Source: an uncultured Granulosicoccus sp.
Lineage (GTDB): Bacteria > Pseudomonadota > Gammaproteobacteria > Granulosicoccales > Granulosicoccaceae
Assembly: GCA_937924505.1 (NCBI GenBank)
Contig: CALDSR010000047.1
Span: 1 to 51,272, forward strand
Direction of reading: 5' to 3'
Length of the DNA: 51,272 bases
This document shows positions 1-7,249 of this stretch, in pieces. Under the pieces are notes generated by a model. It did no database searches, had not been told where the DNA came from, and was given only the letters and a program-made list of their open reading frames with translations. The position numbers were made by a program, and so were the translations under genes. Position 1 is the first letter of the stretch, and the number at the start of each line of letters is the position of its first letter.

Positions 1-83
1 AAGAGTATGCGACCACGCCGGAAGCAAAAGAACTTCTGGGTGCACACCTGACTTTTCTTAAAGAGATAGGCGCAGTCCAGTAA
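1..83 (+). CDS. C-terminal end of a TRAP transporter solute-binding protein (DctP-like), partial
   Basis: Only the last 26 codons are inside the window, read in the frame starting at base 3 and ending at TAA 81-83. The peptide ends in a helix (PEAKELLGAHLTFLKEIGAVQ without its first residues) of the kind that closes periplasmic TRAP DctP proteins. The call rests mainly on context: dctQ and dctM follow on the same strand after a terminator-like hairpin, and P-Q-M is the usual TRAP order. The fragment is too short for an independent family call. Confidence 0.6.
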   Translation, partial: EYATTPEAKELLGAHLTFLKEIGAVQ

Positions 84-102
84 CAACAAGCTATTGCTAC
101 CC

Positions 103-137
103 GGGCGGTGGGTTTATACCCATCGCCCTTCTTTTTG
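103..137 (+). terminator. Rho-independent terminator-like hairpin between dctP and dctQ
   Basis: GGGCGGTGGG (103-112) pairs with CCCATCGCCC (119-128) through ten base pairs, one of them G-U, around a six-base TTTATA loop. The run TTCTTTTTG follows at once. It lies 20 bases after the dctP stop and 83 bases before dctQ. In TRAP operons such a structure is expected to lower permease expression relative to the abundant binding protein. Confidence 0.8.
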
Positions 138-219
138 AATATCACTATCGGCAATTGGTTGTTTCGACTGACTTTATAGATCTGGCGTCAAGTATCGTTC
201 ATCTTTCCTGTGAGGCAGC

Positions 220-1071
220 ATGAGTACAGATAAAACTGGCGGAATAAAAGAGTGGGTAATTCCATTCGCCTTCGTATTCTGTGCAGGTTGGGCCATTTGG
301 CACGCACCTGCTTACATTCTTGATTTATGGCCGCATGATGAAGGTACCAGCCTGACAGTGCAAATGTCTGAAATGCACAAGAAAAAGGATGTAACACCCA
401 ATATGCCGGGTCTTTTCGGCGTGGCGGATATTGGTGACTGGGTAGCGTTATTACTTCTTCCCTTTTTGGGATATCTGGGCGCCAAGTCGGTCGTACCAGC
501 GCAGATGGAGTTTCCGCACTATAGCCGTGTTGATAAAATTGCGATGTTCGTTGGTCGGGTCGTCATGATATTGATCATTTCTATGACCAGTGTCATGCTC
601 TATGAAGTGTTTGTTCGCTACGCACTCGAGAAGCCCACTCTCTGGGCTAACGAACTGACACTGTGGATAGGCGGCTTTGTGTTTATGCTATCTGGTATAT
701 ACGCGATGCAGCAACGCAGTCACATCAGAATATTTATTCTCTATGAAGTCATGCCAAGATGGTTGCAGCACATTTGTGACGTCATTTGGGTGGCTTTGTT
801 GTGGTTCTTTGCAATTTGTCTGGTTTTCGGTAGCTACAAGCAGGTGTTTATTAACAAGTTTTACAAGTGGCAGACTTTTGGAACCGCATTCGACCCACCG
901 ATTCCCGCGACCATTCAACCGACCATACTGATAGTTATTTGTCTTATTGCTGTGCAGGCACTACTGAATCTGATTGCAGATTGGAATCGTGATCCATCCG
1001 AAATACTTGAAAAGGATGTTGTAGATAAAGAAGAGTTGGAAGAACTTAAGAAAAGCGTAGGAGCGAACTGA
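220..1071 (+). CDS. TRAP transporter small permease subunit (DctQ family), N-terminally extended
   Basis: Membrane subunit of a tripartite ATP-independent periplasmic transporter; it pairs with DctM to import an organic acid or related anion using an ion gradient. The last two thirds carry the four DctQ membrane segments, including the RYALEKPTLWANELTLWIGG stretch (around residues 130-149) typical of the family. At 283 residues it is clearly longer than the usual 160-200. The extra N-terminal part holds one hydrophobic segment near residues 12-33, a polar linker, and a second segment near 70-88. The stop TGA overlaps the dctM ATG by one base, so the two are translationally coupled. The substrate cannot be read from the sequence. 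Confidence 0.9.
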   Translation: MSTDKTGGIKEWVIPFAFVFCAGWAIWHAPAYILDLWPHDEGTSLTVQMSEMHKKKDVTPNMPGLFGVADIGDWVALLLLPFLGYLGAKSVVPAQMEFPHYSRVDKIAMFVGRVVMILIISMTSVMLYEVFVRYALEKPTLWANELTLWIGGFVFMLSGIYAMQQRSHIRIFILYEVMPRWLQHICDVIWVALLWFFAICLVFGSYKQVFINKFYKWQTFGTAFDPPIPATIQPTILIVICLIAVQALLNLIADWNRDPSEILEKDVVDKEELEELKKSVGAN

Positions 1072-2699
1072 TGGACGTCGGTACTATTTCAATAGTCCTG
1101 ATGATAGGACTGGTGTTCATGCTGGCCATAGGTATGCCATTGGGTTTTGCCTCCGCGGTGCTTGCTGCGCTGGTGATGATCATGAAGTTCGAACCGACTC
1201 TGCTAACCGATCCGATGAGTTTCGGAGAAGGTGCGTTGACCCGCAGGCCCGGTACCGGGCCACTGTACATCCTGACTCAAAAAGTCTACGACTTAATGAC
1301 AGAGTACGTACTGCTTTCGGTGCCACTGTTTATTTTTATGGCTGCGCTGCTCGAACGTTCGGGCGTGGCCAAGCAGATGTACGACAGCCTCAATTTCTGG
1401 ATGAGTCGATTGCGTGGTGGTATTGCGGTCGTGACGTCGTTGATGGCGGTGTTGATGGCGGCGATGTCAGGCATTATTGGCGGTGAAGTTGTGTTGCTGG
1501 GGCTGATAGCTTTGCCACAAATGCTGCGTCTGGGTTATAACCAGAATCTGGCGATTGGTACTATCTGCGCATCTGGTTCACTTGGCACAATGATTCCGCC
1601 ATCAATTGTTTTAATTATTTTTGGCCTGATAACGGAAACATCGATCAAGGCACTCTTTACCGGCGCCTTTGTGCCGGGGTTTATGCTGGCATCTTTTATT
1701 ATCATTTACATCATTATCAGAACACAGCTCGATCCATCACAAGCGCCCCTGCCAGAACCCCAAGATGATGATCTTCCCGGCCGCGAGAAGCTCCGAGCCT
1801 TCCTGGCGTTTTTGTCTATTCTGGCTGCCGGATTTACTTCGTTACTGTTGCTGCGGCTTGGCTTTCTTACTCTGACAGGGCGCAATGTTGCAGGTGAGGG
1901 TAACTTTGAGCCACCTGCACTCGGCATGATGCATCATCTGCCCTATCTTGCAGGTATTGTTATAGTGTGTTTGTTGCTGATGTTTGTGGTATTCGGATGG
2001 CGCTATACCAAACTGGGCTGGCATCACGGTAAAGGCCTGGTGCCCCCATTCGCGGTCATATTTATTGTTCTCGGTTCTATTTACGGTGGTATCACAGGTA
2101 TTACAGAAGCTGCTGGTATGGGAGCACTGGCAGTCTTTCTTATTGCCTTGATGCGTGGTGAAGCCTCGGTAGACTTGATCTGGGTCAGCCTGATGCGAAC
2201 TTTACGATCTACCGGTACAATCATCTGGGTGACTGTTGGCGCGGCAGCCTTGGCTGGTGCATATACACTGGCAGGCGGACCCACCTTTATTGCCGGTCTG
2301 ATTGTTGGTGCTGACATGCCGACCATGGCGGTTATTCTAATCATGATGGTCATACTCCTTTTTATGGGAGCGTTCATGGATTGGGTGGGCATTGTCCTAC
2401 TGATTATTCCAGTTTTTTTACCTATTGTGCAGCGATTGCCGATAGAGGAAATTGGTTTCATCGGACAGCTAGAACCCAGGTACGTTGCGGTCTGGTTTGG
2501 CGTTCTGTTCTGTATGAACATGCAAGTGAGCTTTTTATCACCACCGTTCGGGCCGGCTGCGTTTTACTTAAAATCCGTAGCGCCGGCGCACATATCATTA
2601 ACCGATATCTTCAGAGGTTTTCTACCCTTTATTGGAATACAGTTGCTGGCGTTGAGCGTACTGCTTATCTGGCCAAACATCGTTACGCTGCTGTTGTAG
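1071..2699 (+). CDS. TRAP transporter large permease subunit (DctM family)
   Basis: Transport channel subunit of the TRAP system, in the inner membrane with DctQ. It is almost entirely hydrophobic and has family signatures such as SGIIGGEVVLLGLIALPQM, CASGSLGTMIPPSIVLII and, near the C-terminus, MNMQVSFLSPPFGPAAFYLK without gaps. At 542 residues it exceeds the classical ~430-residue DctM. The excess is a central insert (about residues 215-330) that starts with the acidic linker PEPQDDDLPGREK and adds membrane segments, as in the long DctM subgroup. Its start overlaps the dctQ stop by one base. No terminator is evident before the next gene. Confidence 0.95.
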   Translation: MDVGTISIVLMIGLVFMLAIGMPLGFASAVLAALVMIMKFEPTLLTDPMSFGEGALTRRPGTGPLYILTQKVYDLMTEYVLLSVPLFIFMAALLERSGVAKQMYDSLNFWMSRLRGGIAVVTSLMAVLMAAMSGIIGGEVVLLGLIALPQMLRLGYNQNLAIGTICASGSLGTMIPPSIVLIIFGLITETSIKALFTGAFVPGFMLASFIIIYIIIRTQLDPSQAPLPEPQDDDLPGREKLRAFLAFLSILAAGFTSLLLLRLGFLTLTGRNVAGEGNFEPPALGMMHHLPYLAGIVIVCLLLMFVVFGWRYTKLGWHHGKGLVPPFAVIFIVLGSIYGGITGITEAAGMGALAVFLIALMRGEASVDLIWVSLMRTLRSTGTIIWVTVGAAALAGAYTLAGGPTFIAGLIVGADMPTMAVILIMMVILLFMGAFMDWVGIVLLIIPVFLPIVQRLPIEEIGFIGQLEPRYVAVWFGVLFCMNMQVSFLSPPFGPAAFYLKSVAPAHISLTDIFRGFLPFIGIQLLALSVLLIWPNIVTLLL

Positions 2700-2885
2700 G
2701 GAAGTCACAGATAACGCTCTCCTCGAATGGGGGCTGGGTCGCTATGGCATCAATGTTCAAGGGTTTCGCTTTGTTTGTTGCCGATTGTGCCCGCGCTGCT
2801 TAATGTGTCATCTTGGCAAACCGGGCGTTTGTTTGCCGGCAAGTTGTGTAGTCTTGAAAGTAAGCTACTGACGATCAGGCTACCA

Positions 2886-5447
2886 ATGCGACGATATTTC
2901 GTGATAGTCGTACAACTGATGCTTGCCAAGGCGGTTTTTTGTGCTGCTACAGCGCTGCAGGCCTCTGAATCCCCAGCGGCTGATCCCGACGCAGTCTTCG
3001 GCGTCGCTTTGTCGGAAGCCGATGCGCGCCATCTACTTTTACGTACAGGGATTGGCGTTGCACCGGGCGATTTGATCCGCTTTACCGGAATGTCAAGATC
3101 AAACGCTATAAACCAAATAATCGATGGGATGAGTCCATCGCCCGCGGTACCCATGCCATCGTGGACACAAGATCCGGTGCCCCACTATTTTGCCAATAAT
3201 GATTTTGATGCGGATGAACGGCAGCGTTTTCGTCGAGAACGTGATGCCGAGTTTTCGCAGCTCCGCCAATGGTGGGTGTTGAACATATTGCAAACCGAGT
3301 CGCCACAAACAGAACGGATGGTGTTGTTCTGGCACGACATCTTTGCAACCAACTATTACGATCTGGATCGTCGTTCGTTGGCGATGGCTCGCCAGAATCA
3401 GACGTTTCGTGAACATGGGTTCGGATCGTGGCCGCTGTTGCTGCAAGAGATGATCAGAGACCCCGCCTTGTTGCGTTATCTCAATGCCGACTCCAACCGC
3501 AAGGATGCACCAAACGAAAACCTTGCTCGCGAGTTGATGGAGCTCTTTTCTTTGGGTGAAGGGAATTTTGACGAGGCCTCGGTTAAAGAGGCTGCACGAG
3601 CATTGACTGGACGCGGAGTCAGTCAATCATACAACCTTGCCTTCATCGTGCAACCATGGCAGCAAGATCGTGGTGAGAAAGTGCTGTTTGGTCAACGTGG
3701 TACTTTTGATGGTGACGAGCTCGTCGAGCTTATTGTCGAACAAGATGCGGCGGCCCGCTTTCTTGCTACACGATTTTGGAATGCGTTTATCAGTGATGAC
3801 CCAGTCGATTCCACCTGGCTGGCTGATGCATCGTCAAGATTTACCGGCTCAGGTCACGAGATTGCTGCCTTGTACCGATACACGCTTGAAAGTGATGCGT
3901 TTTGGGATTTGAAATATCGCGGCGCGATAATCAAGTCACCGATTGATATAATCGCGGGTCTGGCGCGAACACTCGAATTTCCGAAACAGCATTGGCGGAA
4001 CTTTGCCGCATGGCATGCCGAACTGGGGCTGGATCTTTTTGCGCCGCGAAATGTGTCTGGTTGGAAAGAAGGCAAGGCCTTTGTTACCCCTGGCAAACTA
4101 TTGAGTCGTTATGCCACAGTCGATGCCATGACGCAGTCAGTGCGCTATCAGCAAGCCGGTAACAGCAACATGATGGTGACGAATAATATGATGCCGATCG
4201 ACACCATGACGGCAACCACCACGTCAATGATGAGTCAATCCGATAATGATCCAGGGCTGTTGCTGCGTATGGCGGCAGAAGATTACCGAGGTCCGGTGCG
4301 ATTTCAGATTGCCTTGCATCGGGCCGACGCTATTCTGTGGGAAAGTGAGGAACAGGATTTCACCGGCGGGCATAATACAGAACTGTTCGGGCGCTTGAAG
4401 TCTGTCGACAGTGCGGCATGGCAGCTCAAACACTTTCCGGTGGCAAAAGAAATTCTTGAAACTGTCGAGACAATAGTTATCAGATTTACTAATGATCTCG
4501 CGGGCGCTGGTGGCGATCGAAATCTCTACGTCGATGGTGTCCGTATCGGCGAGCAGTGGTGGTCTGCTTCCTATGGTACGCAACGAAGTACCTGCGTACC
4601 GCAGAATCAGGCGAATGCAGGTAATTTGCACTGCGCCGGAGAATTATGGATAAAACGCCCCGAGTTTGAGAAGGCAAATTCCAGGGATTTGCCGGATTTT
4701 CGAGCGGGCAGTGCACATGTGTTATGGGCAAAATATAACGAGCATCAGAACAAACTTGCGGCATCGTTTGCATTGACCGATGTCACGACACCTTTTGGTG
4801 AATTTCACAATATTCATTTTGGTGTCGAAGCGAGAAAGGATGGGCCAATGGAGTTGCGCATTGATTCGTTTGATTGTTGGCCAGACTGTATTCGTCGCTG
4901 GCCTGAGTGTGCCTGGCAGAATAAACACTTCAAGGAGATATTGACCCTTAACTTTCCTCTGATTGAAAAGCCAGGGGATAGCGCAGCTGGACGAGACGAC
5001 TGGTGCCATTACGACGAATTATCTGTCGATGAGCAAGCGTTGGTTGGTGCGTTGTGGCAAACTTTAGCGGTACTGTTTGACACGATGCAGCACTCGCAAC
5101 ATGGCAAAGCGCGTTTTATAAAACCGCTCAAGGCTTTGCAGCAGAGGCTTGCCGACAACGTTCTGCCATTGGAGGCGTCAGTATTTGCAGCGTCGCCGTC
5201 GATTGTTGTCAATGACGCATTTATCCGACCAGGCAAGTCTCGCGAGCCTTTACCAGAACCGCTATTGTTGGTACAGGATGCAACTGCACTCGAGCAAGCA
5301 TTGCTTGCGATGAACTTGAGTCTGGACAATTTGTTACTTCCAGGGTTTGAAGATCCGTTGCTTGAGGCGATAGCGACGGATGAGTCAATTCCATTTGCGA
5401 CGCGACTTTCGCGATTGCTCGATGCCCCTGTTTTCCAGCTGCGTTAG
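2886..5447 (+). CDS. Secreted DUF1800 family protein with a CBM60-like carbohydrate-binding part
   Basis: DUF1800 proteins are exported bacterial proteins of unknown biochemistry, usually encoded next to DUF1501 as here. Family hallmarks are ARHLLLRTGIG, the FWHDIFATNYYDLDRR block and NLARELMELFSLGEG followed by VKEAARALTGRG. I chose the ATG at 2886 because it gives a clean signal peptide (MRRYFVIVVQLMLAKAVFCA, cleavage near ALQA). The frame is open upstream to 2727, but that extension looks noncoding. A Met-rich stretch (about residues 421-445) interrupts the middle. Around residues 528-545, VIRFTNDLAGAGGDRNLYVDG strongly resembles the calcium-binding loop of CBM60/CBM36 xylan-binding modules. 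This gives 853 residues, long for the family. A role on extracellular polysaccharide is inferred. Confidence 0.85.
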   Translation: MRRYFVIVVQLMLAKAVFCAATALQASESPAADPDAVFGVALSEADARHLLLRTGIGVAPGDLIRFTGMSRSNAINQIIDGMSPSPAVPMPSWTQDPVPHYFANNDFDADERQRFRRERDAEFSQLRQWWVLNILQTESPQTERMVLFWHDIFATNYYDLDRRSLAMARQNQTFREHGFGSWPLLLQEMIRDPALLRYLNADSNRKDAPNENLARELMELFSLGEGNFDEASVKEAARALTGRGVSQSYNLAFIVQPWQQDRGEKVLFGQRGTFDGDELVELIVEQDAAARFLATRFWNAFISDDPVDSTWLADASSRFTGSGHEIAALYRYTLESDAFWDLKYRGAIIKSPIDIIAGLARTLEFPKQHWRNFAAWHAELGLDLFAPRNVSGWKEGKAFVTPGKLLSRYATVDAMTQSVRYQQAGNSNMMVTNNMMPIDTMTATTTSMMSQSDNDPGLLLRMAAEDYRGPVRFQIALHRADAILWESEEQDFTGGHNTELFGRLKSVDSAAWQLKHFPVAKEILETVETIVIRFTNDLAGAGGDRNLYVDGVRIGEQWWSASYGTQRSTCVPQNQANAGNLHCAGELWIKRPEFEKANSRDLPDFRAGSAHVLWAKYNEHQNKLAASFALTDVTTPFGEFHNIHFGVEARKDGPMELRIDSFDCWPDCIRRWPECAWQNKHFKEILTLNFPLIEKPGDSAAGRDDWCHYDELSVDEQALVGALWQTLAVLFDTMQHSQHGKARFIKPLKALQQRLADNVLPLEASVFAASPSIVVNDAFIRPGKSREPLPEPLLLVQDATALEQALLAMNLSLDNLLLPGFEDPLLEAIATDESIPFATRLSRLLDAPVFQLR

Positions 5448-5467
5448 CCATTGTCCATTTACTTGAA

Positions 5468-6661
5468 ATGATGAATAGACGAAACATTCTTAAAAGTATT
5501 CTGGGCCTTGGTATTGGCATCAATTCAATGCCCTTGTTTTCACAGGCGTCTGGCTCGCAAGCCAGACGCCTGATTCTGGTTGAGTTGTCAGGTGCCAACG
5601 ATGGTTTGAATACCTTGGTGCCTTACCGTTCTGATTTGTATCACCAATTGCGCCCAAGCTTGTCTTTACGGGAAAAAGATGTGACAAGCTTGCAGGCCGA
5701 CATCGCCATGCACAAGGCATTGAACCCCTTGATGAGATTTTGGGAAGATGGTGATCTGGCTTGGGTCCAGGGTCTCGGATACCCCAGCCCGAATCGAAGT
5801 CACTTCAAATCCATTGCTTTATGGGAGAGCGCCGGCGATGGTAAGACTGACGTCCAATCCCGCGGGTGGATAACACATGCAATGGAGCATGGGCTGCGGC
5901 GAAAAGTGATGTCCGCACACGGCATCAGTGTTGGTGGTGATATAAACCTTTTTAATAGCGATAGTGGTAGATGGTTGTCGATTGATTCGGCATCACAGTT
6001 TAATAACATGACGATGCCAACACCGATATCCGAACATTCAGCCCTTAAAAATCCGGGCAGTCGGGCAGCGCTAAATCTTGACTATGTCAGTGCTCAAGTC
6101 AGTTTGCTCGATCGCATGCTCAGCGATATCAGTGGCAGACTCGAGGGTTTGCCAGAAATGCGCGGCTTTGCCAGAAACGATTTCGCCTCTCAGCTCAAAA
6201 CGGTTGCAGAGCTGATTTCCAGCGGCGTCGATACGCCGGTATATCGTGTGCGCATGGATGGTTTTGATACGCATGAAAATCAGTTGAGACGCCATGCTCG
6301 TTTGCTTGCAAGCCTTGGCGAAGGTTTGGATTCGATGTCACGTGCGCTCAAGCGAATGGGCGAGTGGGACAACACCATCATCATGACATACTCAGAGTTC
6401 GGCCGCCGCGCAGCTGAAAACAATTCAGGTGGTACCGATCATGGAACAGCCGCGCCTCATCTGATTCTCGGTGGTCAAGTGCGAGGTGGCCTCTATGGCG
6501 ATGCGCCTGACCTGACTAATCTTGTTGACGGTGATCCGGGGTACACAGCCGATTACCGCGGGCTATATCATGAGGTTCTCGGCAGCTGGTTCGATGTCAT
6601 CCCCGGTGCCAATACCATGCGGGACTATTCCGACCAGCGGCTCAGCAAGCTCTTTGCTTGA
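5468..6661 (+). CDS. DUF1501 family exported protein
   Basis: This is the partner of the upstream DUF1800 gene, 20 bases away. DUF1501 proteins belong to the alkaline-phosphatase/sulfatase-like superfamily and are exported, often by Tat. The N-terminus MMNRRNILKSILGLGIG has a twin-arginine-like motif and a hydrophobic stretch. Family motifs follow: LVELSGANDGLNTLVPYRS, PNRSHFKSIALWES, DGFDTHENQLRRHARLLASL and the conserved TYSEFGRRAAENNSGGTDHG. The C-terminal HEVLGSWFDV also fits. At 397 residues it is full length. Its last 99 bases overlap the sortase gene on the other strand. The substrate is unknown. Confidence 0.9.
   Translation: MMNRRNILKSILGLGIGINSMPLFSQASGSQARRLILVELSGANDGLNTLVPYRSDLYHQLRPSLSLREKDVTSLQADIAMHKALNPLMRFWEDGDLAWVQGLGYPSPNRSHFKSIALWESAGDGKTDVQSRGWITHAMEHGLRRKVMSAHGISVGGDINLFNSDSGRWLSIDSASQFNNMTMPTPISEHSALKNPGSRAALNLDYVSAQVSLLDRMLSDISGRLEGLPEMRGFARNDFASQLKTVAELISSGVDTPVYRVRMDGFDTHENQLRRHARLLASLGEGLDSMSRALKRMGEWDNTIIMTYSEFGRRAAENNSGGTDHGTAAPHLILGGQVRGGLYGDAPDLTNLVDGDPGYTADYRGLYHEVLGSWFDVIPGANTMRDYSDQRLSKLFA
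5543..5572 (+). repeat. Perfect 13-bp inverted repeat inside the DUF1501 gene
   Basis: CAGGCGTCTGGCT (5543-5555) and its exact complement AGCCAGACGCCTG (5560-5572) are separated by only CGCA. The element covers the codons just after the export signal (QASGSQARRL). Such a long perfect stem is not forced by the protein sequence. It could slow early translation, act as an RNA processing site, or be a small inserted palindrome. There is no T-run, so it does not look like a terminator. Confidence 0.75.
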
Positions 6662-7249
6662 CTCATGGTTTGTATTGGAACCCAGTGGCAAGGCTGTCGC
6701 AACCAGACGCAGCGGACCGCCGAACTGGCTGGCTGAAAACGGGTAGCAGGTTATCAGTACCAGACCTGCTCGCTGTGTGGAAATTGACAAGGTATGCGTC
6801 CGGGAGTCCACAATTTTTTTGTCTTTGAGCACATAGGGGTAAGTGTTCCCATCGTGTGATTCAAGGAACAGCATGGACCCGATATCGAGATGCTCCATGA
6901 ATGCCAGGTGTGTATCACGGTGACCACCGACAGCGATCGTTTCCTTGGCCGCGTTGTCGGGGTTGCCGGCAACAAGGCCCGGACCAAATGCCATGGCCTC
7001 GCCGGAGGCGTCACCAAGTACCACCAGTGAGGCATTGATTGACGGGACATGGAGTCGAGCGGCGGTCATGACATCGGCCCATGGCCATGGTTTTTTTTGC
7101 GTCCCGCTATGCTGTGTTTGTTGCCAGGCAGACTCCAGTAAATGTTGAGCCACGATCGCCTTGCCACCGATCCAGAGTGATCGGGATCCTGAGGCAGTTG
7201 CCACAAGCAATGCCACGGTACCAGCGGCAATCAGGATGATGCGTTTCAT
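6563..7249 (-). CDS. Class GN sortase of the proteobacterial dedicated sortase system
   Basis: Membrane-anchored cysteine transpeptidase that should process the LPxG-type protein encoded just upstream. One N-terminal hydrophobic segment (residues 3-19) anchors it. The catalytic triad is visible: His110 in VGGHRDTHLAF, Cys168 in LVLITCYPF and Arg181 in GGPLRLVATALP. The ATG overlaps the target-gene stop by four bases (ATGA), giving a tight two-gene operon. The sortase core ends near residue 188. About 40 further residues form a polar tail, most of it encoded antisense to the 3' end of the DUF1501 gene, which is unusual. Confidence 0.93.
   Translation of the reverse strand: MKRIILIAAGTVALLVATASGSRSLWIGGKAIVAQHLLESAWQQTQHSGTQKKPWPWADVMTAARLHVPSINASLVVLGDASGEAMAFGPGLVAGNPDNAAKETIAVGGHRDTHLAFMEHLDIGSMLFLESHDGNTYPYVLKDKKIVDSRTHTLSISTQRAGLVLITCYPFSASQFGGPLRLVATALPLGSNTNHESSKELAEPLVGIVPHGIGTGDDIEPAAENLMI

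Noticed and set aside
2727..2885. N-terminal extension of the DUF1800 gene
   Set aside because: Adds 53 residues before a clean signal peptide; initiation at 2886 is more plausible.
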